Shown: in pieces, positions 1-5,933 of the stretch
How positions within the stretch are numbered: position 1 is the stretch's first letter
Layout: each line of letters opens with the position of its first letter
Source: Sphingomonadaceae bacterium
GTDB lineage: Bacteria > Pseudomonadota > Alphaproteobacteria > Sphingomonadales > Sphingomonadaceae
DNA: 14,503 nucleotides
Direction: 5' to 3'
NCBI GenBank assembly: GCA_947442095.1
Contig: CANEVG010000039.1
Coordinates: 1 to 14,503 of the forward strand
Made by a program: the position numbers and the translations under genes
The notes under the pieces: model-generated
The model's database searches: none
Seen by the model: the letters and a program-made list of their open reading frames with translations, nothing else
Told to the model about the DNA's origin: nothing

Positions 1-392
1 GCGAGGCGGCCATGCGGCTGGGCGAAGACTGGGATATCGAGATCACCGAGACGCACCACCGCATGAAGGTGGACGCGCCTTCGGGCACGGCGCTGCTGCT
101 GGGCGAGGCGGCTGCCGCCGGGCGCGGTATGCACTTGAAGGATGTCGCGGTGGGCGGGCGCGACGGCGTGACCGGCCCGCGCGAGGCGGGTACGATCGGC
201 TTTGCTGCCTTGCGCGGCGGCAGCGTGGCAGGCGATCACACGGTCCACTTCCTCAGCGACAACGAGCGCCTTTCGCTCTCCCACCTCGCCGAGAACCGCG
301 CGATCTTCGCCCGCGGCGCGGTGCGCGCGGGCCTCTGGCTGGCCGGCAAGGAGGCCGGGCGCTACCAGATGCGCGAGGTGCTGGGGCTTTGA
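1..392 (+). CDS. dapB: 4-hydroxy-tetrahydrodipicolinate reductase DapB, C-terminal part (5' end outside window)
   Basis: DapB reduces 4-hydroxy-tetrahydrodipicolinate with NAD(P)H in the diaminopimelate/lysine pathway in the cytoplasm. The visible part opens in the catalytic/tetramerisation domain. The DapB signature EITETHHRMKVDAPSGTA carries the His pair and Lys expected for catalysis and the PSGT substrate-binding loop. The C-terminal part has GxxHTVxFLSDNERLSLSHLAENRAIFARGA, also typical of the family. The reading frame is open to the window edge (first complete codon at base 3). The ATG at base 12 lies mid-domain and is not taken as the start; the N-terminal Rossmann domain must lie upstream. 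The TGA stop at 390-392 overlaps the TTG start of nth, so the two genes are probably translationally coupled. lysC, an earlier enzyme of the same pathway, lies about 6.4 kb downstream. Confidence 0.96.
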   Translation, partial: EAAMRLGEDWDIEITETHHRMKVDAPSGTALLLGEAAAAGRGMHLKDVAVGGRDGVTGPREAGTIGFAALRGGSVAGDHTVHFLSDNERLSLSHLAENRAIFARGAVRAGLWLAGKEAGRYQMREVLGL

Positions 393-1081
393 AGAAGGAC
401 CAGATTTTCGAGTTCTTCCGCCGTCTGGCAGAGGCCAATCCCTCGCCCGAGACCGAGCTCGAATACGGCAATGTCTATCAGTTGCTCGTCGCCGTCACGC
501 TCTCGGCGCAGGCGACCGACGTGGGGGTGAACAAGGCGACGCGCGCGCTGTTTGCCAAGGTGAAGACGTCGCAGGACATGCTGGACCTCGGTGAGGAGGG
601 CCTGAAAGCGCACATCAAGACCATCGGGCTGTTCAACAGCAAGGCCAAGAACGTGATGGCGATGGCCGAAATCCTCGTGCGCGAGCATGGGGGAGAAGTG
701 CCTGCCGACCGCGAGCAGCTCACCGCGCTGCCGGGGGTGGGGCGCAAGACCGCGAACGTCGTGCTCAACTGCGCGTTCGGGGCCGAGACCTTTGCGGTCG
801 ACACGCATATCTTCCGCCTCGGCAACCGCACCGGGCTCGCCAAGGGCAAGACCCCGCTCGCCGTGGAGAAGCAGCTGGAAAAGCGCGTACCGCAGCCGTT
901 CCGCGTTGGCTCGCACCACTGGATGATCCTGCACGGGCGCTATGTTTGCAAGGCGAGGCAGCCGGAATGCTGGCGCTGCGAAGTGGTTGACCTTTGCGGG
1001 TTTAGGCCCAAGATTCTCGAGCGGGGGGCGAAGCCCGCGACTCGGAAGCCTGTTTCTGGAGCGCGGACAGCCAAGGAGTAG
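389..1081 (+). CDS. nth: endonuclease III (DNA glycosylase/AP lyase)
   Basis: Base-excision-repair enzyme that removes oxidised pyrimidines and nicks at abasic sites. At 230 residues it is slightly longer than E. coli Nth (211). The helix-hairpin-helix LPGVGRKTANVV spans residues 114-125, with catalytic Lys120. Catalytic Asp138 sits in FAVDTHIFR. Cysteines 187, 194, 197 and 203 form the C-x6-C-x2-C-x5-C [4Fe-4S] site. These positions are the same as in E. coli numbering. The extra length is a basic tail after the cluster (about residues 204-230), probably disordered. The start is TTG at 389-391, overlapping the dapB stop; the next in-frame ATG is far inside the fold, and the MKKDQIFEFF start fits the family. 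The stop at 1079-1081 lies just past the Shine-Dalgarno of the next gene. Confidence 0.97.
   Translation: MKKDQIFEFFRRLAEANPSPETELEYGNVYQLLVAVTLSAQATDVGVNKATRALFAKVKTSQDMLDLGEEGLKAHIKTIGLFNSKAKNVMAMAEILVREHGGEVPADREQLTALPGVGRKTANVVLNCAFGAETFAVDTHIFRLGNRTGLAKGKTPLAVEKQLEKRVPQPFRVGSHHWMILHGRYVCKARQPECWRCEVVDLCGFRPKILERGAKPATRKPVSGARTAKE
1073..1078 (+). promoter_or_regulatory. Shine-Dalgarno of the lipoprotein gene, inside nth
   Basis: The sequence AAGGAG ends 8 nt before the ATG at 1087 and lies within the last codons of nth. This supports the 1087 start over the nearby out-of-frame ATG at 1082 and suggests nth and the lipoprotein gene share a transcript. Confidence 0.75.
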
Positions 1082-1086
1082 ATGCC

Positions 1087-1524
1087 ATGAGGTGCTTCAA
1101 GCTCGCCGCCACCACCACTGCCGCCGCCACTGCCTTTCTGCTGCTCGGGGCATGTGGACAACGTCCCCCAGTCGGGAACACTGCGGGCAACAACGGTCAC
1201 GCAGCCAACATCCCCGCCGCGACACCCACCGGGCCAGCCGTCACCTGCATTCCGATAGTGCAGATTCGCGAAAGCCGGGTGCGCGATGACTGGACCATCG
1301 ATTTCCGCATGAACGGCAACCAGTGGTACCGCAACGCCCTGCCGAACCGCTGCAATGCGCTCAGCTTCGAGCGAGCGTTCACCTATTCGACCTCGCTGCA
1401 GCAGCTGTGCAATGTCGATATCATCACGGTCATCGCCAACGGTGGCAACCCGAGGGGGCCGCTGGGCTCGTGCGGACTGGGGATGTTCCAGCCGGTGCAG
1501 CTGGCAAAGCCCGGCGTGAAGTAG
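1087..1524 (+). CDS. small predicted lipoprotein, DUF6491-like
   Basis: A 145-residue protein of unknown function. Residues 1-22 form a lipoprotein signal: a hydrophobic stretch ending in LGAC, with Cys23 as the lipid-attachment residue. A low-complexity Pro/Ala/Gly/Asn linker (about 25-50) follows, then a compact domain (about 51-137). This domain has four further cysteines (54, 89, 108, 129), enough for two disulfides in the periplasm. The patterns IRESRVRDDWTIDFRM, YRNALPNRC, FERAFTYSTSLQQLCNVDII and CGLGMFQPV match my memory of the DUF6491 family of sphingomonads and xanthomonads; that assignment is from memory. The start has a good Shine-Dalgarno. The stop is 1 nt from the stop of the convergent symporter gene, leaving no room for a conventional terminator. 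Confidence 0.78.
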   Translation: MRCFKLAATTTAAATAFLLLGACGQRPPVGNTAGNNGHAANIPAATPTGPAVTCIPIVQIRESRVRDDWTIDFRMNGNQWYRNALPNRCNALSFERAFTYSTSLQQLCNVDIITVIANGGNPRGPLGSCGLGMFQPVQLAKPGVK

Positions 1525-1525
1525 C

Positions 1526-2839
1526 TCAGCTTTCCGGATCGAGATTCAGCCCCTTGCGGCCATGCTCCGGCGTATCGTGCGGCGGCATGGCCATGGGCGC
1601 GTCCGGGTCCATCGGCACTTGCAGCATGCCTTCCCACTTGGTGATGACCGTGGTCGCCACCGCATTGCCGACCACGTTGGTGGCGGTGCGGCCCATGTCG
1701 AGGAAGGTATCGACACCGAGCAGCAGCGCCACGCCTTCCACTGGCAGGCCGAACTGGGTGAGTGTCGCGGCGATCACCACAAGGCTTGCGCGCGGAACTC
1801 CGGCGATGCCCTTCGAGGTGATCATCAGCGTAAGCAGCATGGCGATCTGCTGCCCGGCCGAAAGCGGAATGTTGTAGGCCTGCGCGATGAACAGCGTCGC
1901 GAAGCTGGTATAGATCATCGAGCCATCGAGATTGAAGCTGTAGCCCAGCGGCAGCACGAAGCCCGAAATGCGGCGCGGCACGCCGAACCGGTCGAGCTGC
2001 TCGAACAGCTTGGGCAGCGCGCTTTCGCTGCTCGCCGTGGAGAACGCCAGCAGCAGCGGCTCACGGATATAGCGCGCCAGCAGGAGCACCCGCCTGCCGC
2101 CAAGAAAGATGGCGCCAAGGCCGAGCAGGATCACCCAGAGCACCAGCAGCGCGAAGTAGAATTCGCCGACAAACACGCCGTAGGTGATAATAATCCCGAC
2201 GCCGCGTGTTGCGATGACCGAGGACAGCGCGCCGAACACCGCGAAGGGGGCGAAGCGCATCACGTAATCGGTGATCGTGAGCATCAGCGTGGCGAGCGCT
2301 TCCGTGGCGCGCACCAGCGGCGCGCCCTCCTCGCCCATCGCCGAAAGCCCGACCCCGGCGAAGACCGAGAACACAAGAATCTGCAGCACATTGTTCTTTG
2401 CCATCGCATCCAATGCGCTGGTCGGGAACACCTCCAGGACGAAATGCCGCACGGTGAAGTCCGCCGTCGCCAGATCGCCCACTGGCCCGGATGCGGTGAT
2501 ATTGAGGCCGACGCCAGGCTGGAACAGGTTCACCAGGATCAGGCCGAGGCTGATCGAAATGAGGCTCGCGGTGATGAACCATGCGAGCGCGCGCCCGCCG
2601 ATCCGGCCCAGCGCGGCGCTATCCCCCATGCTGGCGATGCCAGTGACCAATGTCGCCAGAATCAGCGGCGCGATGATCATCTTGATCAGGTGGAGGAACA
2701 CCTCGGGCAGCAGCTTGAGCATGTCCGCGATATCGGCGAGGCTCTTGTTGCCGGCAGGATAGGAGACATTGAGCGCATAGCCCGTGCCGATCCCGGCGAT
2801 CATGGCGATCACGATGTAAAGGGTCAGGCGCTTGCCCAA
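1526..2839 (-). CDS. dicarboxylate/amino acid:cation symporter (DAACS family, GltP-like)
   Basis: Inner-membrane secondary transporter of the glutamate/aspartate/C4-dicarboxylate family; 437 residues, a usual length. The conserved core is complete: HP1 serine motif ASSESALP (269-276), TM7 GYSFNLDGS (299-307), HP2 TSKGIAGVP (341-349) and TM8 GVDTFLDMGRTATNVVGN (375-392). Arg384 in TM8 is the residue that reads an acidic side chain in the archaeal homologue GltPh, so an acidic amino acid or dicarboxylate substrate is likely. Asn392 stands where GltPh has a sodium-binding Asp. Asn is usual in proton-coupled GltP/DctA relatives, so proton symport is plausible (inference). HP2 and TM8 resemble E. 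coli GltP more than DctA. The start is TTG at 2837-2839 with GGGAG about 9 nt upstream; no in-frame ATG lies close above it. The C-terminal tail (about 408-437) is rich in Pro, Asp and Met. Confidence 0.92.
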   Translation of the reverse strand: MGKRLTLYIVIAMIAGIGTGYALNVSYPAGNKSLADIADMLKLLPEVFLHLIKMIIAPLILATLVTGIASMGDSAALGRIGGRALAWFITASLISISLGLILVNLFQPGVGLNITASGPVGDLATADFTVRHFVLEVFPTSALDAMAKNNVLQILVFSVFAGVGLSAMGEEGAPLVRATEALATLMLTITDYVMRFAPFAVFGALSSVIATRGVGIIITYGVFVGEFYFALLVLWVILLGLGAIFLGGRRVLLLARYIREPLLLAFSTASSESALPKLFEQLDRFGVPRRISGFVLPLGYSFNLDGSMIYTSFATLFIAQAYNIPLSAGQQIAMLLTLMITSKGIAGVPRASLVVIAATLTQFGLPVEGVALLLGVDTFLDMGRTATNVVGNAVATTVITKWEGMLQVPMDPDAPMAMPPHDTPEHGRKGLNLDPES

Positions 2840-2903
2840 GATGTGTGGCTCCCGTTGGTTTGGCGCGAGACTAGCGGGGTGAGGGTTTTAGGCAAGGCGA
2901 GGC

Positions 2904-2928
2904 GGCCGGAACCATCGTCATTCCGGCC
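2904..2928. repeat. 8-bp stem hairpin upstream of the symporter gene, overlapping the REP-like palindrome
   Basis: The arms GGCCGGAA (2904-2911) and TTCCGGCC (2921-2928) pair perfectly across a 9-nt loop. The right arm shares bases 2921-2924 with the left arm of the next palindrome, so the two hairpins cannot form together. On the minus strand this lies about 65 nt before the symporter start. No U-run follows on either strand. Confidence 0.6.
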
Positions 2929-2944
2929 TTCGCGGGAATGACGA
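2915..2944. repeat. REP-like intergenic palindrome (10-bp stem)
   Basis: The arms TCGTCATTCC (2915-2924) and GGAATGACGA (2935-2944) are exact reverse complements around a GC-rich 10-nt centre. It sits 21 nt beyond the aroC stop, between two genes on the same strand. The sequence closely resembles a palindrome I recall as dispersed in many sphingomonad and other alphaproteobacterial genomes, except that one inner C is a G here, which breaks the inner stem. It may stabilise or end the aroC transcript, but there is no U-run. Confidence 0.7.
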
Positions 2945-2965
2945 AAGCAAGAGACAGGTTCTGGC

Positions 2966-4033
2966 CTACCCGCACTGCGCCCGGTGCAGCAGCTTCTGAT
3001 CGGCCAGCACCAGCGCCATCATCGCCTCCACCACCGGCACCCCGCGAATGCCGACGCAGGGGTCATGGCGGCCTTTGGTGAAGAGTTCGGTCGCCTCGCC
3101 TTCGCGGGTGATCGTGGGCACCGGCGTGAGGATCGAGGAGGTGGGCTTGAACGCGACGCGCACGTGGACCGGCTGGCCAGTGGAGATGCCGCCTGCAATG
3201 CCGCCCGCATGGTTGGCGAGGAATTCTGGGGTTTCGGAACCGGGGCGCATGGGATCGGCATTGCCTTCGCCGGTGTTGGCGGCAGCCGCGAAGCCATCGC
3301 CGATCTCGACACCCTTGACCGCATTGATGCCCATCATCGCGTGGGCCAGCTCGGCATCGAGCTTGGCATAGAGCGGCGCGCCCCAGCCGGCGGGGACGCC
3401 AGTGGCGGTGCATTCGGCGATAGCGCCGAGCGAGGAGCCCGCCTTGCGGGCCTCATCGACCAGCTTCTCCCAGCGCGCGGCGGCCTCGGCGTCCGGGCAG
3501 AAGAATGGGTTGCGCGTGATTTCGGCGGGATCGAAGTTTGCAGGATCGATGGCATCGCCGCCGATAGCGCTGACCCAGCCGCGGATTGAAACCTCGGGGA
3601 TCGCCAACCGCGCCACCGCGCCCGCCGCCACGCGCGCGGCGGTTTCGCGCGCAGAGGAGCGCCCGCCGCCGCGATAATCGCGAAAGCCGTACTTGGCGTC
3701 GTAGGCATAGTCGGCATGGCCGGGGCGATAGGCCTTGGCGACATCGCCGTAGTCCTTCGAGCGCTGGTCCAAGTTCTCGATCATCAGGCTGATCGGGGTC
3801 CCGGTCGACTTGCCCTCGAACACGCCCGAGAGGATCTTGACCTGGTCCGGCTCCTGCCGCTGCGTGGTGAAGCGCGATTGGCCGGGGCGGCGCGCATCGA
3901 GGAAGGGCTGGATCTGGCTCTCGCTGAGCGCGAGGCCCGGTGGGCACCCATCGACGACCGCGCCGAGCGCGGGGCCGTGGCTTTCCCCCCAGGTGGTGAA
4001 GCGGAAGACATGTCCGAAGGTATTGCAGCTCAT
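2966..4033 (-). CDS. aroC: chorismate synthase
   Basis: Makes chorismate from EPSP using reduced FMN, the last shared step of aromatic biosynthesis, in the cytoplasm. 355 residues from the chosen start. All family signatures are present: GESHGPALG (16-24, catalytic His19), YRPGHADYAY (102-111, catalytic His106), GGGRSSARETAARVAAGA (122-139) and the C-terminal GRHDPCVGIRGVPVVEAMMA (321-340). The open frame extends 34 codons further upstream, but that extension runs through the hairpin repeat at 4082-4127 and reads as proline-rich nonsense. MSCNTFGHVFRFTTWGESHG is the usual AroC N-terminus, so the ATG at 4031-4033 is chosen even though its Shine-Dalgarno is weak. It is divergent from the gene at 4152. 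No other shikimate gene is nearby. Confidence 0.97.
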   Translation of the reverse strand: MSCNTFGHVFRFTTWGESHGPALGAVVDGCPPGLALSESQIQPFLDARRPGQSRFTTQRQEPDQVKILSGVFEGKSTGTPISLMIENLDQRSKDYGDVAKAYRPGHADYAYDAKYGFRDYRGGGRSSARETAARVAAGAVARLAIPEVSIRGWVSAIGGDAIDPANFDPAEITRNPFFCPDAEAAARWEKLVDEARKAGSSLGAIAECTATGVPAGWGAPLYAKLDAELAHAMMGINAVKGVEIGDGFAAAANTGEGNADPMRPGSETPEFLANHAGGIAGGISTGQPVHVRVAFKPTSSILTPVPTITREGEATELFTKGRHDPCVGIRGVPVVEAMMALVLADQKLLHRAQCG

Positions 4034-4081
4034 GAGGCCGCTTTGTCGCAAGCGCGTGGAAATGTCCATTCTGCGGCGGTC

Positions 4082-4127
4082 ACCACCCCCAACCTCCTCT
4101 ACTTTGGAGGAGGGGGTTGGGGGTGGT
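4082..4127. repeat. large intergenic hairpin repeat between divergent genes
   Basis: The left arm ACCACCCCCAACC (4082-4094) pairs perfectly with GGTTGGGGGTGGT (4115-4127). Inside it a second stem joins TCCTC (4095-4099) to GAGGA (4107-4111), leaving three unpaired G residues (4112-4114) and a short loop around CTACTTT. The C-rich/G-rich form is like a dispersed intergenic repeat I recall from sphingomonad genomes. Because it lies between the starts of aroC (-) and the gene at 4152 (+), it would sit in the leader of at least one transcript and is not a terminator. It also creates spurious N-terminal extensions of ORFs on both strands. Confidence 0.75.
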
Positions 4128-4151
4128 AGAAACAAGCGCTAAAGCCGCCCC

Positions 4152-4463
4152 ATGTTCCTTGTCGTCTTCCGCAACCGCAAGCGCGCCGACCTTGATGCGG
4201 CGGCCTACTGCGCAGATGCCGATGCGATGGAGGCGCTGGCCGCCGTCCAGCCGGGCTATCTCTCGTTCAAGAGCTACGCCGCCGAGGACGGCGAAGTGAT
4301 TGCCCTCTCTGAATGGGAGAGCGAGGAAGCCGCGCTTGGCTGGCGGCGGGTGGCAGAGCATGCCGAGATGCAGCGCCGGGGCCGCGAGGCATACTACCAG
4401 AACTACACGCTGTTTGCGGGGACGCCGAACCGGGTGCATCGCTTCGAGAGACCTGGATCATGA
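4152..4463 (+). CDS. antibiotic biosynthesis monooxygenase (ABM)-fold protein
   Basis: A 103-residue protein of the ferredoxin-like ABM/dimeric alpha-beta barrel fold. The first strand is FLVVFRNR (2-9). A middle section, PGYLSFKSYAAEDGEVIALSEWES (about 34-57), has the usual strand-loop-strand with a WES/WxS turn. The helix AEHAEMQRRGREAYYQNYTLF (68-88) includes His70 and the YYxxY pattern common in these proteins. Members include quinol monooxygenases, haem-degrading enzymes and many small proteins of unknown role; nothing here fixes the substrate. The Shine-Dalgarno is poor, and the start is set by the MFLVVFRNR strand. The TGA overlaps the next ATG (ATGA), so the next gene is probably coupled to it. 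Sure of the fold, unsure of the function. Confidence 0.85.
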   Translation: MFLVVFRNRKRADLDAAAYCADADAMEALAAVQPGYLSFKSYAAEDGEVIALSEWESEEAALGWRRVAEHAEMQRRGREAYYQNYTLFAGTPNRVHRFERPGS

Positions 4464-4897
4464 CCGATGCCCTGAAGCGCGCCGCGGTAACCCTTCGCAT
4501 CATTGGTGACGATCTGAATCCTCAAGAAATTTCAAACTTTCTAGGCAGCGAACCCCGACGCGGAGTGTGCAAAGGGGAGGCCTTTCTCGGCCACAATGGC
4601 CAGGAGAGAGCGGCAAGGACAGGCTTGTGGTACTTTGGCGGTGATTATTGGGAAGACGCGCCAGACATCGGGTGCCAGATCACAACGCTCCTTAGCCGTT
4701 TAACTCAAGATCTGGAGATCTGGAGGTCGGTTACAAACCGCTTTCATTGCTTCGTCAGCGTCGCTGGCTACTTCCATGATTGGACTGGCGGCCTCACCCT
4801 AGAGGCCGACGTGCTGAGGCTCTTGGCCGAACGCGGGCTCCACATCGATTTTGACCTCTACGCCCCCGCCGCTTCCGAACCCGAGCATAGACCATGA
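4460..4897 (+). CDS. DUF4279-like protein of unknown function
   Basis: A 145-residue soluble protein with no signal peptide or membrane segment. The layout fits DUF4279 as I recall it: a first strand VTLRIIGDDLNPQEISNFLG (10-29), the motif EPRRGVCKGE (31-40), a glycine-tryptophan element TGLWYFGG (54-61), then late FHCFVSVAGY (95-104) and a C-terminal LLAERGLHIDFDLYAP (121-136). The role of the family is unknown; members are often small stand-alone proteins and some are reported near toxin-immunity loci, but nothing of that kind lies here. By hand count, bases 4501-4860 are about 56% GC, whereas sampled 60-bp stretches of the two flanking genes give 70-75%. That suggests a more recent arrival. 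ATGA overlaps join it to both neighbours. The start at 4460 is chosen for this overlap; the open frame continues upstream inside the previous gene. Confidence 0.75.
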   Translation: MTDALKRAAVTLRIIGDDLNPQEISNFLGSEPRRGVCKGEAFLGHNGQERAARTGLWYFGGDYWEDAPDIGCQITTLLSRLTQDLEIWRSVTNRFHCFVSVAGYFHDWTGGLTLEADVLRLLAERGLHIDFDLYAPAASEPEHRP

Positions 4898-5241
4898 CGA
4901 TCACCCTCTACGGCATACCCAACTGCGACACCGTGAAGAAAGCGCGTTCTTGGCTTGTGGCCAAGGAGATCGCCTACACCTTCCACGACTACAAGAAGCA
5001 GGGCGCGGACCCGGCGCGGCTTGCAGGTTGGATCGCGGCGGCGGGGCTCGACCAGGTGGTGAACCGGGCGGGCACGACCTTCCGCAAGCTTTCGGCAGAG
5101 GATCAGGCGGCGCTGGGCGGCGATGACGCGGCAGCTGTGCTGGCGGCGAACACGTCGGTGATCAAGCGGCCCATCGTGGAGTATCCGGGCGGGCTGCTAG
5201 TGGGGTTCAAGGAAGCCGAGTGGGCCGCCAAACTGGGCTAA
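4894..5241 (+). CDS. ArsC/Spx-family reductase, YffB-like
   Basis: A 115-residue thioredoxin-fold protein close in pattern to E. coli YffB. The N-terminus TLYGIPNCDTVKKARSWL (4-21) carries the only cysteine, Cys11, in the position of the ArsC catalytic cysteine. YTFHDYKKQG (28-37) and NRAGTTFRKL (57-66) are typical of the YffB group. IKRP (90-93) supplies the Arg corresponding to the ArsC oxyanion-binding residue. True arsenate reductases have CGTSRNT at the active site; here it is CDTVKKA, so a glutathione-dependent thiol reductase of unknown substrate is likelier than arsenate reduction. No ars operon genes are present. Its ATG overlaps the DUF4279 stop. A run of six A follows directly after the TAA stop. 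Confidence 0.9.
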   Translation: MTITLYGIPNCDTVKKARSWLVAKEIAYTFHDYKKQGADPARLAGWIAAAGLDQVVNRAGTTFRKLSAEDQAALGGDDAAAVLAANTSVIKRPIVEYPGGLLVGFKEAEWAAKLG

Positions 5242-5296
5242 AAAAGGCTCAGGTCCGGCCTGTTCGAATCGAGCGCGGGGTGTTATCTACACAGAT

Positions 5297-5701
5297 GTGA
5301 ATACCGCGCCTCCCTTCGCTTTTGCGATCACCGTCGATCCCGCCGACATCGACTTCATGGGGCACGTCAACAACGCGTCCTACCTCAAGTGGGTGCAGGA
5401 TGCCGTCGTCGGTCACTGGCGCGCGTTTGCTCCGGCCCAGGCGATTGCGGACCATGTCTGGGTCGCGACCAATCACAACATCACCTACCGGCGACCGACG
5501 TTCCTCAATGATCCCGTGATCGCTCACGTGATTCTCGAGCGGGTGCAGGGCGCGCGCGCGTTTTACGAGACGATCATCAAACGCGGCGAAGTGGTGCTGG
5601 CCGAGGTGAAGTCGAGCTGGTGCTGCCTTGATGCCAAGACGCTCCGCCCGGCGCGGCTCGCGCGTGATCTGGTGGAGAAGTTTTTGCCAATCGAGGCGTA
5701 A
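5297..5701 (+). CDS. acyl-CoA thioesterase, hotdog fold (4HBT, YbgC/FadM-like)
   Basis: A 134-residue single hotdog domain predicted to hydrolyse acyl-CoA thioesters. The diagnostic N-terminal element DPADIDFMGHVNNASYLKWVQ covers residues 14-34; Asp17 is the likely catalytic residue, and GHVNNASYLKW starts the central helix. The later strand pattern (NITYRRPTFLNDPVIAHVIL, about 59-78) fits the fold. The acyl chain preference cannot be read. The start is a GTG at 5297-5299. There is no good Shine-Dalgarno and no nearby in-frame ATG, so the start could be off by a few codons. It follows the YffB-like gene by 55 nt on the same strand and may be cotranscribed. It faces the gene at 5748 across a 46-nt gap with no convincing terminator. 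Confidence 0.9.
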   Translation: MNTAPPFAFAITVDPADIDFMGHVNNASYLKWVQDAVVGHWRAFAPAQAIADHVWVATNHNITYRRPTFLNDPVIAHVILERVQGARAFYETIIKRGEVVLAEVKSSWCCLDAKTLRPARLARDLVEKFLPIEA

Positions 5702-5747
5702 AACGGCCACATACCTTCGACACGAACGGTGGCTGGTCGAGGCCCCC

Positions 5748-5933
5748 TCAGCGCAGCTTCGCGATTTCCAGCCCGTCTGCCTTCGCGCGAATCTTGATCG
5801 ACTCCTCGCTGCGGGTCAGCGCCTTGGCAAGGCCTTTCAGGGCCATGCCTTTCTTCGCCAGCATGTGCAGCTTTTGCACTTCATCGGTGGTCCAGGCCTG
5901 CTTGTGGCGCTCGAAGACTTTGCCAGTTGCCAT
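5748..5933 (-). CDS. small basic SANT/Myb- or GcrA-like helical protein
   Basis: A 61-residue lysine-rich protein with no assigned function. Trp14-Thr-Thr-Asp-Glu-Val opens a first helix (about 15-29, VQKLHMLAKKG). ALKGLAKALTRSEESIKIRA (31-50) reads as a helix-turn-helix with Arg41 and Ser42 before the third helix. The tail is KADGLEIAKLR. The W-x3-E-x2-x-L...G...LAKxL.R...I pattern resembles Myb/SANT modules and the N-terminus of the alphaproteobacterial regulator GcrA, so DNA binding is a reasonable inference. The ATG shares one base with the ubiG TGA (TGATG), so translation is probably coupled to ubiG. I recall similar small proteins in other sphingomonads. Confidence 0.72.
   Translation of the reverse strand: MATGKVFERHKQAWTTDEVQKLHMLAKKGMALKGLAKALTRSEESIKIRAKADGLEIAKLR

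Noticed and set aside
1562..2941. A 459-codon plus-strand frame opposite the symporter gene
   Set aside because: Composition is rich in His, Arg, Gln and Asp with no fold-like pattern, which is the usual antisense shadow of a membrane protein gene. The minus-strand frame has all DAACS motifs.
4034..4135. Longer AroC with 34 extra N-terminal residues
   Set aside because: The extension is translated from a hairpin repeat and a spacer. The family N-terminus MSCNTFGHVFR begins at 4033.
4894..5241. Arsenate resistance gene
   Set aside because: The active-site sequence is CDTVKKA rather than CGTSRNT, and there are no arsR, arsB or acr3 neighbours. The YffB-like assignment fits better.
5251..5280. 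tRNA T-arm-like string TGTTCGAATC after the YffB-like gene
   Set aside because: The flanking bases do not form a T-stem, and no acceptor, D or anticodon arm can be drawn around it.
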